DNA of 64,000 bases from Pleurodeles waltl. Taxonomy: Eukaryota; Chordata; Amphibia; Caudata; Salamandridae. The DNA lies in assembly GCF_031143425.1 (NCBI RefSeq), contig NC_090439.1, positions 349,302,027 through 349,366,026 of the forward strand, written 5' to 3'. A program made the translations under genes and the position numbers. Position 1 is the stretch's first letter. Each line of letters starts with the position of its first letter. Below, in pieces: positions 42,460-55,587 of this stretch. The notes under the pieces were generated by a model, which was not told where the DNA came from, did not search any database, and worked only from the letters and a program-made list of their open reading frames with translations.

Positions 42460-45400
42460 CTACAATGAGAATTGGGAAGATTGGTTAGTAGTTAAATGCA
42501 TGCGTGCACACCTATCATGTCTGGGCTTAATTACCCTTACTGGACTATTAAGGACAGCAGACAACATAGTCTATCTAAAAGGACCTAGGAAAACCTCAGG
42601 AATACCAGAGGATTTGCTCTTTGTAATGTGAGGGATGCCATTCTCATCTCTTGACTTCAATCTTGCAGCTTGATCGTCAGTTTGGATTAGGGTTGAGTGA
42701 GGGTTAGCTACAAAATATCGAGTGGCTTTCATCAGATCATGCCACATACAATCTGACTCTCTGGCATACTAGAAAATGGTTGCAGGACTGAGCTTACAGC
42801 AATGGACTGAAGCATAAGCCAAGTCTAACGATACCTGAAGTGCACTTCAGGAGTATTTTGCAAGCAGTGATGCATAGACAGATGAGTGTTGATAATAAAA
42901 AGCATTGTTTATTCATTGTTAAATCATTAACAGACCATGAACTCTTCATCTCCATGTAGGAGTAGCAAAAAAGAGATTGGCTCATTGCAATATAAATATG
43001 CTACATATGTCATCATTTGATATGCTTGCTAGTCCTTTGAATATGAAGAGATAAAACCATATCTCTTATGTGCATATTTTCTGAAGAAATCATCTATTGA
43101 TGCAATTTAACTATTATTCATAGCCTATGTGTTCATTCTCAAGGGCCACAAGATCACACCTTGTATATTAATTATTTTGATAGGAAACTAGTGGGGCCTT
43201 GGGGCAATATTAGACTTTCTAGAGAAAAAGAGTGTGCTTCTGTTTATGATTCATATGCTCCTAGGAAAGAAAACTCCTTCTTACATGGTGTCCTCCTCTT
43301 CTAACTAGTTATAACCAGGGTACAGAGATGGTTATTATTCCATTTCGGCCATTGGCACACTTCAGTGTGGCAAACGTATAGAGAAAAAAATCACTGCTCA
43401 TGCTTTTGGAGGGAAGTGAGGCCCTTGTGACTGCTGTGGGTAGATTCAAAACAGTACAATGGTGGTTTTAAAGAGTAATCTCCAATCTCTCTCTAATAGT
43501 TTGAGAAGTGCACTGACATTATAAATTACTCTGAATTATAGGCCTGAACTGTGTCAGCAGTGGGTTGGACATTACGAGCTTTACGAAATGACCTAGGTGT
43601 ACCCCTTGCATAAGTGTTGGATGGACTAATTCACTCTGCGTTTAGAGATGGATAATGAAAAACTATTCAACAGCCATTATTACATCAGGTTCTGCACAAT
43701 GATGGTACAGAATGTTTGGGTGGACAGTACACCCCGTTGAATCAGAGAAAATTTAGTTCTATGGTGTCCAGACAATAAAGACTACAATTTAATGAATATT
43801 GTTTTTCTTTTTTTTACTCACAGTGGGTCAAATTCACAAAAGTTTATGTGCACCTCATTTGAATATATGTGCACCTCATTTGAATATATGTGCACGAAAA
43901 ATATACGTTGTGTGATTTTGCAATCGTGACTCACAGAAAGTGAATTGATTGAACTTTATTTTCACAGAGTGTAATTGGAAACAAGGAATTCCCGAGGGAA
44001 TGATGGACTTTCCACATTTGAAAATACAGGAAAAAGTCGGAACTCAGCAGGTGAGCTATTAATTTGATGAATATTCGCTTACTCTTTTAAGTTAGTTACC
44101 CACTCTGGAAGGGCACGATATTGTGAAGGGCACTCAACCCTATTTAACGGAAGAGGAGAGCAAGGAATTAATCAGCATTAAAAAAGTCACCACATAAAAG
44201 AAAAAAGTAAATGTGAAAATGTGCAACCCTGCTTCTGGGATAATTTGAGAACCCAATAAATGAGAAGGTATTTCTGAATGTAGTAGTAAACTTCCCTTGT
44301 GAATTGAGCCACAAAATGAAAAAGAAATATGCTCGCAGTAATATATATGGTCAAACGAGCAATTATGCATGTAACATGGTTGGTCCCCAAGGCGGTAACA
44401 CGACCACCCCAAGGCAGGACAAACGTAAAGCTTTCACCAATATCATCAAAGGATTTTTGAAAGGCATGCCCATGAACGAGTGAAAGTGATGGGCGAGTGG
44501 TGGGCGTGGTTAAAAGCCCACATAGATACCAACACCTCGGAAAAGCAGCGCTTGCGCGACGCTATGCTCAACTTAAAAAAAGTAAAAGAAATGACAATTC
44601 TGGACTCGGCCACTAGATAGCGGAATAATGATGATGGAGTAATGCTCAGCATGTGAGTCCAGAAAATGATTCATTTTGCAAAACAAGGTGTTTAGGGCTT
44701 TTCAGAAGAGGAGTTGCTTCGGGGCAGAGCACATATTTGGGTAGTGTGTAGCAGCATTTGGAGGTGTGGTGGGGAAGATGCAACACTTAGATGTGTTTTG
44801 TGATAAAGGGTTCTTTGAGCAGGAACAAAAAGATGCACAGAAGGTGTCATTCACATTCATAGCTTCTCAATTGGGAATACTGTTCAACAAAAGCTTGCAG
44901 CTGTAAGTGTGTGTCTATTTTTGCAGCAAAATATATTTTTGCAGCAAAATATTTTTAGTCACTGGGCTCTGATTCTCAGCAAAGCCTGGTGAGATGGCAT
45001 CAATATTAACAGCAAGAGAACTAAAACACTTTTGAGAGAAATAAATAATCCAAATTGCAAATATAATTTCAATTTCTATTCTACAAGCCAATGGCTATTT
45101 GCATGGGTCTGATGGAGGGTATCAAGACACAACTCTTTACTGCCCCATGAAACGGTATCCAGACCTACTAAAAACAACTTGCCATGACTCTAAAATCCAC
45201 TTACCATGCCTCTAAAAACCACATACCAAGCTGGTCACAAACGTACATGTTTCAGGAAAGGTCTACAGACTGTTTCATCACACAAACGTTACCAAAGGGT
45301 AACCCATAGCCACAGTTGACAACCTTTGTCCACAAATACATGGGTGGAGGCTTGGTTGCATGGCCTAGTACCATTTATGAGTTCCACCATAGTCTAACCA

Positions 45401-46360
45401 ATAATTGCAGTGAAAACGATCCACTGTCTAAACATACAATGATGGAGGGATTGGTTCCAAGATACAGCACATGGCAAGGCTCCAGTCAGTGGAGCAGCTA
45501 CAGTATATCTTGTGATGCAAAACAATGCATACACACAAACTAGTACATACATACAGATGTTGTTGAGGTGTGTGTAAGACTCATATTATAGGGAAATTCA
45601 GAACCAGCAGACACGCACTGCTGAGGCAAACCTCTGGGGAAAGAAGCCACGCAAATGGCAAATGTTTCACCAAAATAAGGTGTGTAAGAAAATAGCCAAA
45701 GAAATGTAAATTACGCTGGGGTAATTTGGTTAATTTCAGGAATTTCATTTTTTGTAACACTTGCTATGTGAAATTCCCAAAATTACACCATTATACCACT
45801 TTGTGTAGTTGTGTTACCATAAACGGCAAGAAAAGCGGTTCTTATGCCACTTGTGTCTTTGCACTAAATTGTAACCCCAAAATGTGTGCTAGCATCAAAG
45901 ATTGACATGAGGATGCATTTTGCACTTACATATAGCACTAAATGACGGATTTGCATTTTGTATAATCACACACAACTTTCACAAAATTTTATGTAAACAA
46001 ATTACCCAAATTTCACACACCCATGCCAAAAACCTACTGCCAAGTCAATAACCGAATGACTACAATTTCACGATGCCGGCATCATGGAAATGATCTAATT
46101 TCAGTCTTGCTGTCTAGTTAGTGCCCACCAAGTACATTTCTTTCTTTTACATGTAGTTCTTCGAATAATTATCGGTCTAACAGAATGTGTTATGTGAACA
46201 TCAGATGAACAAATAATCCTGCAAGATTCTGTAGGTCAAGGGGATAAGGTTCAAAAGCTGAATATATTCTAAATCTGGAGAAGAAACGTAACCCAATGTA
46301 GTACTTAAAGAGTGACTGTCAGTTCTGTGATCACAGCCCCCTACACCTAGCTAAGAAAAT
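42460..46360. other. LAMA1 intron, mostly unique sequence
   Basis: About 3.9 kb of AT-rich intronic DNA. A 21-bp word is repeated at 43846-43894. I see no exon in either strand that fits laminin, no RNA gene and no recent transposon. Small open frames are scattered and not supported. Confidence 0.5.
43846..43894. repeat. 21-bp tandem duplication, 2.3 copies
   Basis: The unit 'atgtgcacctcatttgaata' plus one T occurs at 43846-43866 and 43867-43887 without change, followed by the first seven bases of a third copy. It is a recent local duplication. Confidence 0.8.
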
Positions 46361-46990
46361 CAGGCCCGTATTACAAGTAGAGCGCACCGTCCTGGTTTGT
46401 GAATCGGTGCACCTGCTTAAAGGTGCACAGTGGCGTAAACAAGAACAGTGCATAATACCACATTTAATGCATTGTCCTGATGGCAGCTGCAAATCCCTCC
46501 CTGCCCAGGGGCCACCACATTCAGTGAAACATAGAGCGTATTTTTAAAAGCACCTCTTTGTTTTAAAATACAGGTTGCATGCATGTGCATTTTGAAGAAG
46601 GGAGAGGGATCCCTTACCAGGCAGGTGAGTGAGTGACTGCACCTGCCTGCAGATGAATATCTGTGGTGGAGGGGGGTCAATTGGATCCCACCTTCCCACC
46701 TTCAGAGGGCTGGCTTAAAGAGGTGCACTGAAAGCACACCTTTTTTGTGCTGCACTGTCAGTGCACCTTCTAAGGGCCAGTTTGCCTCTGTGCTCCTGTC
46801 CGTATTACGGGCCTCGCCTCACTGCAGATGAGGGAGCACCCCCTGAAGATAGCTCAGGTGCTACATGTGTCCCAGTGCTATTAGTATTACAGAAGGGGCT
46901 ACAATGCACAAGCGACTGTGGCTTGTCTGTAATACTACAGTGCCCGGGGCGTAAGAAGCAAGCACACATGCCCGTTACTCCCCTTGGTGA
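46360..46990. repeat. putative interspersed repeat with 'ggcccgtatta' words
   Basis: The stretch starts 'caggcccgtattacaag' and contains 'ccgtattacgggcc' near 46800 and 'gtaatactacagtgcccggg' near 46931, with GC-rich short inverted repeats between. The edge word resembles the terminal GGCCCGTATTTATAC of the foldback element at 6587. It could be an old relative. Borders are approximate. Confidence 0.35.
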
Positions 46991-47445
46991 CTACATTTTC
47001 AGTGGGCTCGTAAAAGCAAACAATACCAATGAAACATGCCAATGAAAGGTCTATCACTCAATCAGAACTTAAACCACTGGACTGAGATTCTTTTCCAAAA
47101 AAAAATCAAAACCATCGTGGAATGGTTAGATATGAAAAACTCGATGAATACCAAGGCACACACTTGAGGGTTGTTATGTTGTACAATGTAGTATTATACT
47201 GTGATACATGACAGTATGGCACTTTATTTATATGCTTTATTAACACGTCTTAAGTCACTTGCACACAACCAGCATATTCAGCAATCTTTCAAAATTATCT
47301 CAATTGACCAAAATCTTTATATCACACTTATACACAGAGGTATACACGGACTCATTAGTACTGTCATACTGGTTCAGCATCTTCCACAAAAGTGAAGAAT
47401 TTAATTCGTTGTGCCTGCTCTACTTCTGTTGTCGAAGCAACTTAC
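46991..47445. other. intron sequence next to the LE1 exon
   Basis: AT-rich intronic DNA up to the donor of the exon at 47446. Nothing else recognised. Confidence 0.45.
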
Positions 47446-47563
47446 TTTCACAAGTGTTGCCAAGAGACAGGGTCCCAGGTCGCCACTGAGTCTGGTGGTA
47501 GCCTGGACAACACTCGTCACAGCTTTCTCCACAGGTATTGTGCTCACACACGCATTGCATTTT
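47446..47563 (-). CDS. LAMA1: LAMA1 exon: LE1
   Basis: The exon is 118 nt, 39 codons plus one base (phase 1). The donor is gtaagt (47440-47445). The acceptor is an A-rich 'tctcaaaaaag' with a poor pyrimidine tract, chosen because the phase joins TTK to KMQCVCEHNTC. The peptide CEHNTCGESCDECCPGYHQ and WRPGT matches the alpha-1 LE1 module (CEHNTCGESCNRCCPGYHQ). All LE cysteines are present. Confidence 0.9.
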
Positions 47564-50500
47564 CTTTTTTGAGATTGGAGACAAACATAAGAAGGTCATT
47601 ATTAGGCAGGTGAAAACCTCTTACACATACCATAAGGCAAACACTGGTAATGTTGCAGAAATTGAAGTAATGGATTATCAATACAAAAACAGAAACACCC
47701 TCTTCTGCAAACAAGCCCACTGAGAAGTCAAGCTAAGTAGTATATACAAATTCACCTCTACTGACACAATATAAGACATGTTTAAAGGCACAGAACTCTG
47801 AGGTGACATGCTATCTTTAAAATATAAAATATATTTGATACATTATTGATTTTATGGTAAAATCATAAAAGGTATTGTCCTTTTGAAGCAATCAACAGAT
47901 GACCTGCAAAACCCTGAACAAATGTTTTAGCGCAAGCAACTTTTTAGAGGCATGGCTAAAGCATCAGCAAATTTCAAATCCTAAATCTGAAAAGCGCACA
48001 ACCTCTTCAAGCTCACCCTCTATTTTTGGTATGTCCAATATTGGTAAAGTGCACCATCCCCCAAGTGCACCTTGGTGCTCAGCAGAAATAAGAGACGATT
48101 CCAAATAATTTTATATTGGAGCGAGACGTTGTTTTTAGGGATCTCCTAAAGCTAAGATGAGTCTAAACAGAGCTGGTCTCTAGCAGAAGTGTATGTCATT
48201 GTTAGAAAAATGCCGTATCACAAGAGCAATGCGTGTGACTGAGTCAGTACCTTCTTTGGTCTGGCCAAATTTAGGACCTGCAATTAAAAAGAGTCTTAGA
48301 ATGATGCAATAGCCCTAATGCACGTATGTGAATCTACGGGTCCCCAGTGGTCAAGTCCTGGCGAGAGTTATCTCTCTGTACGGCATGCAACTTACAGATG
48401 ATTTTGAGACATGATAGATCTTAAGCTGAGCTCCCTAAGATGTTAAAGCCCAAAGGGATTTGCCAAATAGCCATGTTTTTCTTAGGATATTGTTATAGTC
48501 TAAGTGAATAGAAAATGTAAACCGAGCAAATTGGGGAATCAATAATCTTTGGGGGTTTCCTACCCTACCAACGTAAGCTAAAATTGCTTCAGGTTACATT
48601 GGCTTCAAAGAATTTCTGTAACTGAAAATTACCAAGGAACTCAAAGGACAACTTGGTCTACTAGAGGTGTGATCCACAGACAAAAAGTCACAGCTATATT
48701 TTGTGGCTAGCTGCAAAGAGGGGTGACGAAAAACTGAAGACCAACAGGTAGCAAGAGCCTGGGCATGCAGTACTGTTTAAAATGATGATCAAATAAGACA
48801 CTAGTGAATTGAAAACAAAATGTAATGGATACGGGTGCAAATGTCTTATGTGTGTATCATGTATGTACTTGTGCTATAGACTATGAAGTTGTTGGGATAT
48901 TAGTTAAACATGATTTACAGAAAGGGAATAACCCATGCAACAACTTGCTATAATCTGATGAATACAAGTATCTTATATTATGTTGTTGCTTTTACAATAG
49001 AATGTGTAGCTCTTAGGCCAACAAAGGCCATCTGAAAACACTGGTAGGGGATAGTAAAGCAGGGATCAGGGACTAGCTTTGTGAATAAAGTCATCTTCCG
49101 TAACACTGTCAGACTACACACTGGTGATAGGCTAGTAACACACAAGGAACAGCCACATGAACCATAATCCACTTTAAACCACTACTTCAACTTTGAACCA
49201 CAATATTCGGTGTTGTGTTTCGTCAACAACACTGGAACTTTAGAGTGCTGGGAGCATATTGCAGTCTGCCAGTTTGTGGAAGGAATGACACTGAGAATCT
49301 ATGTCAGCCTGACAAGTTCTGCCTGCATACCTTCATATCCTTACATGCAATATGAAAATATTGACGAACCACACATGTAGTGTTATCAGCAGTGATCAAA
49401 AGGTCCATCTCTGGATGAAGGAAAGAGCCAAGCAAATTCGGCATGATTCTGCTGAACAACGTATTTCTCTCACATCACCACAGCATTGTAAATAAACAAA
49501 GACACTCTTGGGTTTGGCATGCCTTGAATGTTAAATCATTTATTTCAGAAAACAATGAATAACCGACTCACAGCCAATAACAGACTTCTACACAAGGATC
49601 CGGAAAAGTAAAACTGGTGGCATGTTCCACAAAATGTAGAGATTTTAATGCGGCTTATCCCAGTGATTCCTCCGGACCCTGAATAACCAACTTGCTGTGT
49701 TCCAGCTACACAACAACTACAAGTGAATAGCATCAATAAAGCAAGTGGTGACCCAGAACATGTGGACCACAAGACCCCACAAAATGACATAGAAGCAACA
49801 CAAAACAGGCCTACAGCAGATGAACTTAATATTAATCCAAATGGTTCACTAGAAGGGCCAAGTAAATCCTGAGAATGGTTCTGCACAAGTATGCTCAAAG
49901 CTCAAGCACTATGTTAACAAAGCTGCCCAAGGTTAATTGACCATTTGTACTGCTCTTTAGCACCATGTGCCTACATGACGTTTCATCTACAGCAAAGTTA
50001 GAGCACAGGTCAAAGCAGTGAAGGCTCATCATAACTGAGCAACAATTCAGAAGATGCTTCCTAAAGCCTTTCAATATTTAGAATTTGGTGGATGGGTTAC
50101 TCCATCACAAACGTGCCAGCTATGTTGTCTGCCTTATTACAAGGACCATATATACTACGGGCACTATGACTATCGGTCAAGTTTGTAACAGAGTAACATG
50201 TCTCACAAACTCTAAATCAGGCCCTTAATCACTATATAAAAGGTCTTTTTGCTCCTCCTCTGCAACACATAAAAAAGTCTCCTAGGCTACTAGGTTATAG
50301 GAAGCTATTTGGAACTTCTTAAACAGTGGCTCCATCCTAAAGTGGTATCTATCAGTTTATATAGGGTAAGTATACAGCCCAAAACTACCTAGAAAGTAAT
50401 AAAGCAGTTATTTTTTGTGATTCTTTGCGAGTTAAACTGCAAGGGACGGCAAGCCTCCTACAGACATATTTTGTCTGCTGAGGTTCTATGAATATCCTCT

Positions 50501-51364
50501 GCATATTTATTGCAAAATACTTTTACACTTACCCATTGTTCTAAGATGTCAGCTGCTATGCATTCCCAAAGGCAGAATATGAAATATTGTTAAGCCTTCC
50601 AAAATATAACAAGTATATATTCTTCTACTGCTGCGTCATTGATGCCACTTTTGTAAGCGCACATATTTCTCATTTATGGCCTTTTATCCAAGGAAACAAT
50701 TGTTTTAGTTTGAAGACTGTTGAAATCACAACAACCTTTTCCTTCAGTCTAAAATAAGTCTTATTCTCCACATAAGGGAAGTGAGGCTAACTCATTTCCA
50801 ATCACACATATTGATTTTGGTAAATTGTTGGCATTGCTGAATTGTAAAAATTGTAGAATTATGAGCCAGGAAGAGGGGATCACCAGGAAGGATACTGCTG
50901 CATATTACTCCAAGTGGGCCAGTGTATCTAGACTCAAAATTAACAGTCCACAAAAGCAAATGCCTTACCTGTAGGAGTAGTTTTGCAGTTTAAGGCTTTA
51001 TGGATTCTCATACTGTGCATTCTTCCGCCGTCTAGTGGTTGATTCAGGAATTGTCAATAATGTTTAGTCCTTTGATCGTTTTTTTGAGTGGGCATCGGCC
51101 ATTTGGGGCTATGTCCCTCCTTTACTGATGTCAGGTGTACGCCCCTGAAGCCCCACAGCATTCTCACCATTTTCAGAATTGTTTTCTTTTTTACTTGGCT
51201 TTTTTCTTTTCTTTGGTCATCGCTTCCTTCATGCTATATTCACATTCCCACTCTCCTGTTTAAAATGTTGTATTCGCTTTCTGATGGAGGTAGCAGAGTT
51301 GCATGTGAATCCAGGAATCTTCAAGCTGCTGAAAAGTACTCCTACATCCTTTTGTATTGCTAAA
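47564..51364. other. LAMA1 intron, mostly unique sequence
   Basis: About 3.8 kb of AT-rich DNA. No laminin exon is expected here because the flanking exons join in frame. No RNA gene or recent repeat is recognised. A 117-codon frame on the minus strand (49545-49898) has no recognisable domain and is treated as chance. Confidence 0.5.
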
Positions 51365-53185
51365 CAACCAGTGCAGCCACCCTAGACCGGGTTCTGGCCA
51401 CCTGAGGTGAGGGTCAACACTCTCTGAGGCCCAGAACAAAGGCCAGCTCTGGGAAGAGGTGATAAGACATAGTCCAGAGCATGATGGACATTCCAGGGTG
51501 GGGAGCTTCAAAGGCATTGCTGCCTTTGAAATGCAACACAAGTCTCTCTAGATGGGGGAGATGACCAACCCTCCTGTCCTGAACCCACCTTTGGCTGCAG
51601 CACAGGTGGGAAAATGAGTTAAATTAGGAGCAGTCACACGCCTAAGGTGGACAAGCTGAAGTGGACACTACTTTTCAAATTCCTCCATTTTTCTTGGAAG
51701 GAATTAGGCCACTAGGGATAGGATTATGCCCACTTCCCATCGGAAGTGGTCATAAGATGTGTATAGTTACACCCTAAGGTGGTCAGCTCATTGGCTACTG
51801 CCTGGCACTCCTTGTAACGTCTCTAAATTGAGTATATGGGTGGCACCCCTGAACCCTAGAACTCAAGTCCTGAATATCTACGAAGAAGAAGGACAAAGAA
51901 GTGTCAACCTCGTAGAAGAGGAGGAAGAAGAAACAGCTGACCAGTACCAGCCCTTCCGGCCTGCCTGCTAACCTCGCCAAACTATGCACAAAAATACTTT
52001 CCCTGCAGCTGCAGCTTCAAGAAACCCAGGAAGCCTGCCTGCATTCTAAAAAGACTCAGACTCCAGTGAGAAGCGGACCTGCTCAGCAACAAATTATCCA
52101 ACAAGGATTCTGCAGCCTGGAAACCTGACACATGAAGTTACCTCTACATCCAATGACCTCAACCCGGTAAGAAGCCCACCAACGGTGCTAGCAGGGCTCC
52201 CCAGCTGTCCTGAACCCAAGTACACCTGATTGTCACCCCTAGTGGACTCATCCAAGTTGCCTGCAGCCCCTGCATGCTGGCCCCTCTCCCCCAGTCTGAT
52301 GGTAAGAGAAAGCCCAACACCTACAGCAGTCACTGAACCTGTGACCCCTGACCCCAGCTACGTTGGGTCATCAGTGCCAACGCGTCCCCCAGCTCCTGAG
52401 AGCTTGTGTCCACCCCTGCCGGACTCCCCCATGACACCTTCAGCCCTGACTGCGAGTGCTTCTGGACGAGAAACCCCAACACCAAAAGAAACCCCTGCAT
52501 CCGTCACCCCAGGCACAGGAGAAGAGGACCAAAGGTGCACCTACGTACTTGAGCACTCCAAGTCTACTACCTACCTGTTTATTGCTACTGACTGGCTTTC
52601 CAGCCAGAGACTGCAGCCTGTTTGTCATGGGGTCAGTCTCCCATAGGAAACCATAGGGCACTCGATGCCTTGCTGCACTTCTGCACCCAGCCGCTGCAGT
52701 GCCCCCAGTGTAACCTGTTGGTGTGGGTCTGATCAGTGCCCAGTACTTACCTTAACTCCCTGAGATTGGCTTTGTAAGTCGTTGTTAACCCTGTGCTCGC
52801 TGAACATTGTTTTTCCTCCATAGAATAACATTGAGAGAACTTTGAAAATTGCACTGTCTATTTTTGAAACTGCAAAGTATTTATGCTTGAAAATCTACTT
52901 ACCTGATTACGTAGTTCTTGGGTTTGAAACATATATAAAACGAATTGTTCTTTTCCTAAATTGGTCTTGGATTGATTCTTTGAGTGTGTGTCTCACTTAT
53001 TGCCTCTGTGAGTACAACAATTGCTTAGCACTACCCTTTGATAAGCCTAACTTCTCGCCCATACTAACAAAAAATAGAGCATTATTCCCATCTACTTCTA
53101 CCTCTTCAATACCAATTGGGGATTTACTGAACTCTGCACATTGTACTTTATTTTAGTGCACTATATAGAGAGCCCGCTTCCTACA
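51365..53185 (+). mobile_element. eroded LTR fragment, antisense to LAMA1
   Basis: The sequence follows the layout of the solo LTR at 58428 from its middle onward: 'ggccagctctgggaagaggtg', the 'gtgcctaaattg'-like block, the polyadenylation region, 'cgcccatactaac', and an end 'cgcttcctaca'. Substitutions and gaps are frequent, so it is much older than the other copies. The first third of the LTR is missing. No target duplication can be read. Confidence 0.65.
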
Positions 53186-53379
53186 ATAGCACTTCCCCTG
53201 ATGTATTTGGGGTCTTGAGTGGACTATATGTATTAGTTGACTCTTGTGGTAACTACTTTTGCTGGTGCTGATTTCCTAATAGCTTCTCTGCCCTGGTCCA
53301 ACACACATAGTAGCATGGGCAAAAATTAAGACTTTCACTGCAAAAGTAATAGAGTTTCCAGCTGGAAACATGATTTTGC
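53186..53379. other. short intron stretch between repeats
   Basis: No feature recognised. Its end merges with the next remnant. Confidence 0.3.
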
Positions 53380-54440
53380 TTTTTCTTTCTCTTGTTTGTC
53401 TCCTGTGTCAGCAGCCCTCTTAACTACTGTGTTGTAGACAGCGATGTCGTTGGGCAGTGAGGGTCTCCAGAGGTAGGTGTTGACTTCCTCCTCTGGTGAG
53501 TCAGTGTCCAAGCCCTGCCATCCCTCCCCCGAGGTGTCTACTTTGAATGTTTCCTACTGACACGTTCTGTCCTCTAAGTCCTCCTCATACTCAAAACTTT
53601 CTTCTTCCAGTTCTATCACCAGTTCTGGCAACTCTGGCAGCTCTAGCTCCTCAACCTCAAATGTGTTTTTCCTTCGAGGGCTGAAGGGTATTCTAAGTCC
53701 CTTAAAGGAGTCCTCATACTACTTTTTCCTCCTGATCAAGAGTTCCAAAGTTCTCCTTTTCTACCTTGTAGGATTCCTTCTCACAACCCACGCTTTAATG
53801 GCCGATTTCGAGGGCTTGCCTCCTGCAGTATCCTTGGGTTTGGATCCAAGGGGTTCTCTGGGTTTATGCGTGCCATCCAAAGTCATGGATTTTGAAGTTG
53901 ATGTTGGATTGGGTTGTTTGGATTCCACACTCTCAGCTTTGTCCGTGTTTGGACTTCTCGTGTCCTTCGCTGTCGATCTTTTTGGTGGTTTCTTCCTTTG
54001 GAGGTCGATTCTCTCGCCATCTCAGTCATGTCTCTGATCCATCTCGGTGTCCTTGCATGCATTGTCCTCACTGTAGGCCCCTGACTCTTTCCTGGGAGTT
54101 CACTTCTGCACATTTGTCATGGCATATTGCACCTCCTCTATTTTTCTCTAACCTAGAGTATCTATGGCTAGAATTCAACTCGGGCATCAGAGCCCTCTGA
54201 TACATGATCCATAGTTAGGCACATGTTGCAGACGTGGTGGTTGTCTTTCTGAGCAAACTTGTGATGGCATTTAGGGGAGACCTGAATGGTGCGTCCTCCA
54301 TGCCCCAAATGCATTTTCTGGTCCATGTGGTCGACAATTGTGTGAGGTTTCAAGGTTGCAAACACAGAGGTTTTCAGTGGAAAATGGTGATGATTGTCCT
54401 TCACGTACCCAGGGCTCAATATTCAGCGGTGAAGGAAATT
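53380..54440 (-). pseudogene. retroelement ORF1 remnant, possibly DIRS-like
   Basis: Read on the minus strand there are three diagnostic parts. At 54168-54419 a Cys/His motif appears (KCHHKFAQKDNHHVCNMCL then TMDH). A basic stretch follows at 53883-54113. An acidic stretch (ELELPELPELVIELEEE) and SLPNDIAVYNTVVKRAA lie at 53400-53670, with an in-frame stop between. Cysteine-histidine motifs ending DH and an acidic to 'PxDI..Y..V..RAA' region are familiar from ORF1 of vertebrate DIRS-like elements. The frame is broken, so it is a pseudogene. The family call is tentative, but coding origin is fairly clear. Confidence 0.5.
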
Positions 54441-54704
54441 GGTCTTTTTTTCTTTAAATTCCCCTTCTTATTTATCCCATCAGAGAGTTATCTCCTTTGC
54501 ATTCAGACTCAACAGTGGCAAAAAAAATCTGAAGATGGCAACCTCGCAGTGAACCTCCTGATGCTTGTAAAGGAGGAACACAGCACCAAATGTTTGACAA
54601 TGACACTCACTCAAAACAAAAAGACTAAAAATGGTATAATAATGTATCCAGGACGATTCACACTGCAAAACCGGTAACTCTGGGTACAGAAGCAAAGGGT
54701 CCAG

Positions 54705-54736
54705 TTTTATCAGGTGCAATTATGCACCTGATAAAA
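54705..54736. other. 32-bp perfect inverted repeat
   Basis: Stem TTTTATCAGGTGCA / TGCACCTGATAAAA, 14 bp with no mismatch, loop ATTA. Flanks 'ccag' and 'cctgg' extend it imperfectly. It could be the tip of a foldback element or a cruciform-forming site. No role is known. Confidence 0.7.
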
Positions 54737-55497
54737 CCTGGCATGGCTTGTTTGCTGATGGCAGGGTCTGTGGTTAGCAGCAAAGCGTGGCTTTTGTCTG
54801 CCTTCTACAGCATCACAGGGCAGACTGTCAAGGCAAACCTTAATGAGATGCATGGCTCTCCTGGCTCTCTGACACCCCAAGGTTGATGCAAGTTCATAAA
54901 TTACAACAGCAGAAGCCCTGGTGAAAAGCAGACAACATTTCACGAGACTAGGCTTGGCCTCTTGTACCCTGATGCCGACAGAAGATCCTTAGACCCCCAT
55001 TCATGATTTCTACTGTGCCTCCTGCTACCATATACCACCTTCTTTCACAAGCTAGTAAACAACTGTGAACAATCTCCATTAATCTGAAAAGACTAGGCAG
55101 ATTTAGAGAAGGTAAACCTGAATGTATGTAGCTATTTCCCATTCCAGAGGCGTGCCTGTAATATCTCGATTTTGGTGCACAGATAATGACTGAAATCAGG
55201 GAAAATCTTCTCCTCGCAAGGATGGGTCCATCGATCAAAGAATTTCAAACAAAAAAAAAAACTTTAGAAACATATTGAAATATTACCTGAAGGCATTTCA
55301 ACTGGGCAAAAGCAACCCCCAAATTAATGGGCGAAATGTGCATTTTCAACATTTTATCTTCTGTAAAAGAATATCAGAGTTTGTGCTCCCTACAGCAACG
55401 GTTTGTTTATTCTCAATTAAAGCTGGGGTGAATCTAAGTGTTTCTATGATTTATTTATGAGATATCACTTATAAAAAACAAATTTTAAACTTCTTAC
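54737..55497. other. intron sequence
   Basis: Mixed composition, nothing recognised. It ends at the donor of the exon at 55498. Confidence 0.4.
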
Positions 55498-55587
55498 CTT
55501 TGTAGTTTCATCCCAAGGGCAGCTTCTAGCATGGCCATAGCAAATACACATGCCTCCGACTGAGATGTCTTTTATAGAATAGTAATA
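55498..55587 (-). CDS. LAMA1: LAMA1 exon: LN domain end and LE1 start
   Basis: The exon is 90 nt, 30 codons, phase 0. The acceptor is ttctgcag and the donor is gtaagaa (55491-55497). The peptide begins [20 protein letters not shown] and ends [10 protein letters not shown], typical of laminin alpha-1 (alpha-2 has RACPLDPATNK). It closes the LN domain and starts the first LE repeat. Confidence 0.95.

Noticed and set aside
49545..49898. 117-codon minus-strand frame in an intron
   Set aside because: No domain, no splice sites in phase with LAMA1, composition like the intron around it.
53663..54037. 124-codon plus-strand frame
   Set aside because: It is the shadow of a coding remnant that reads on the minus strand.
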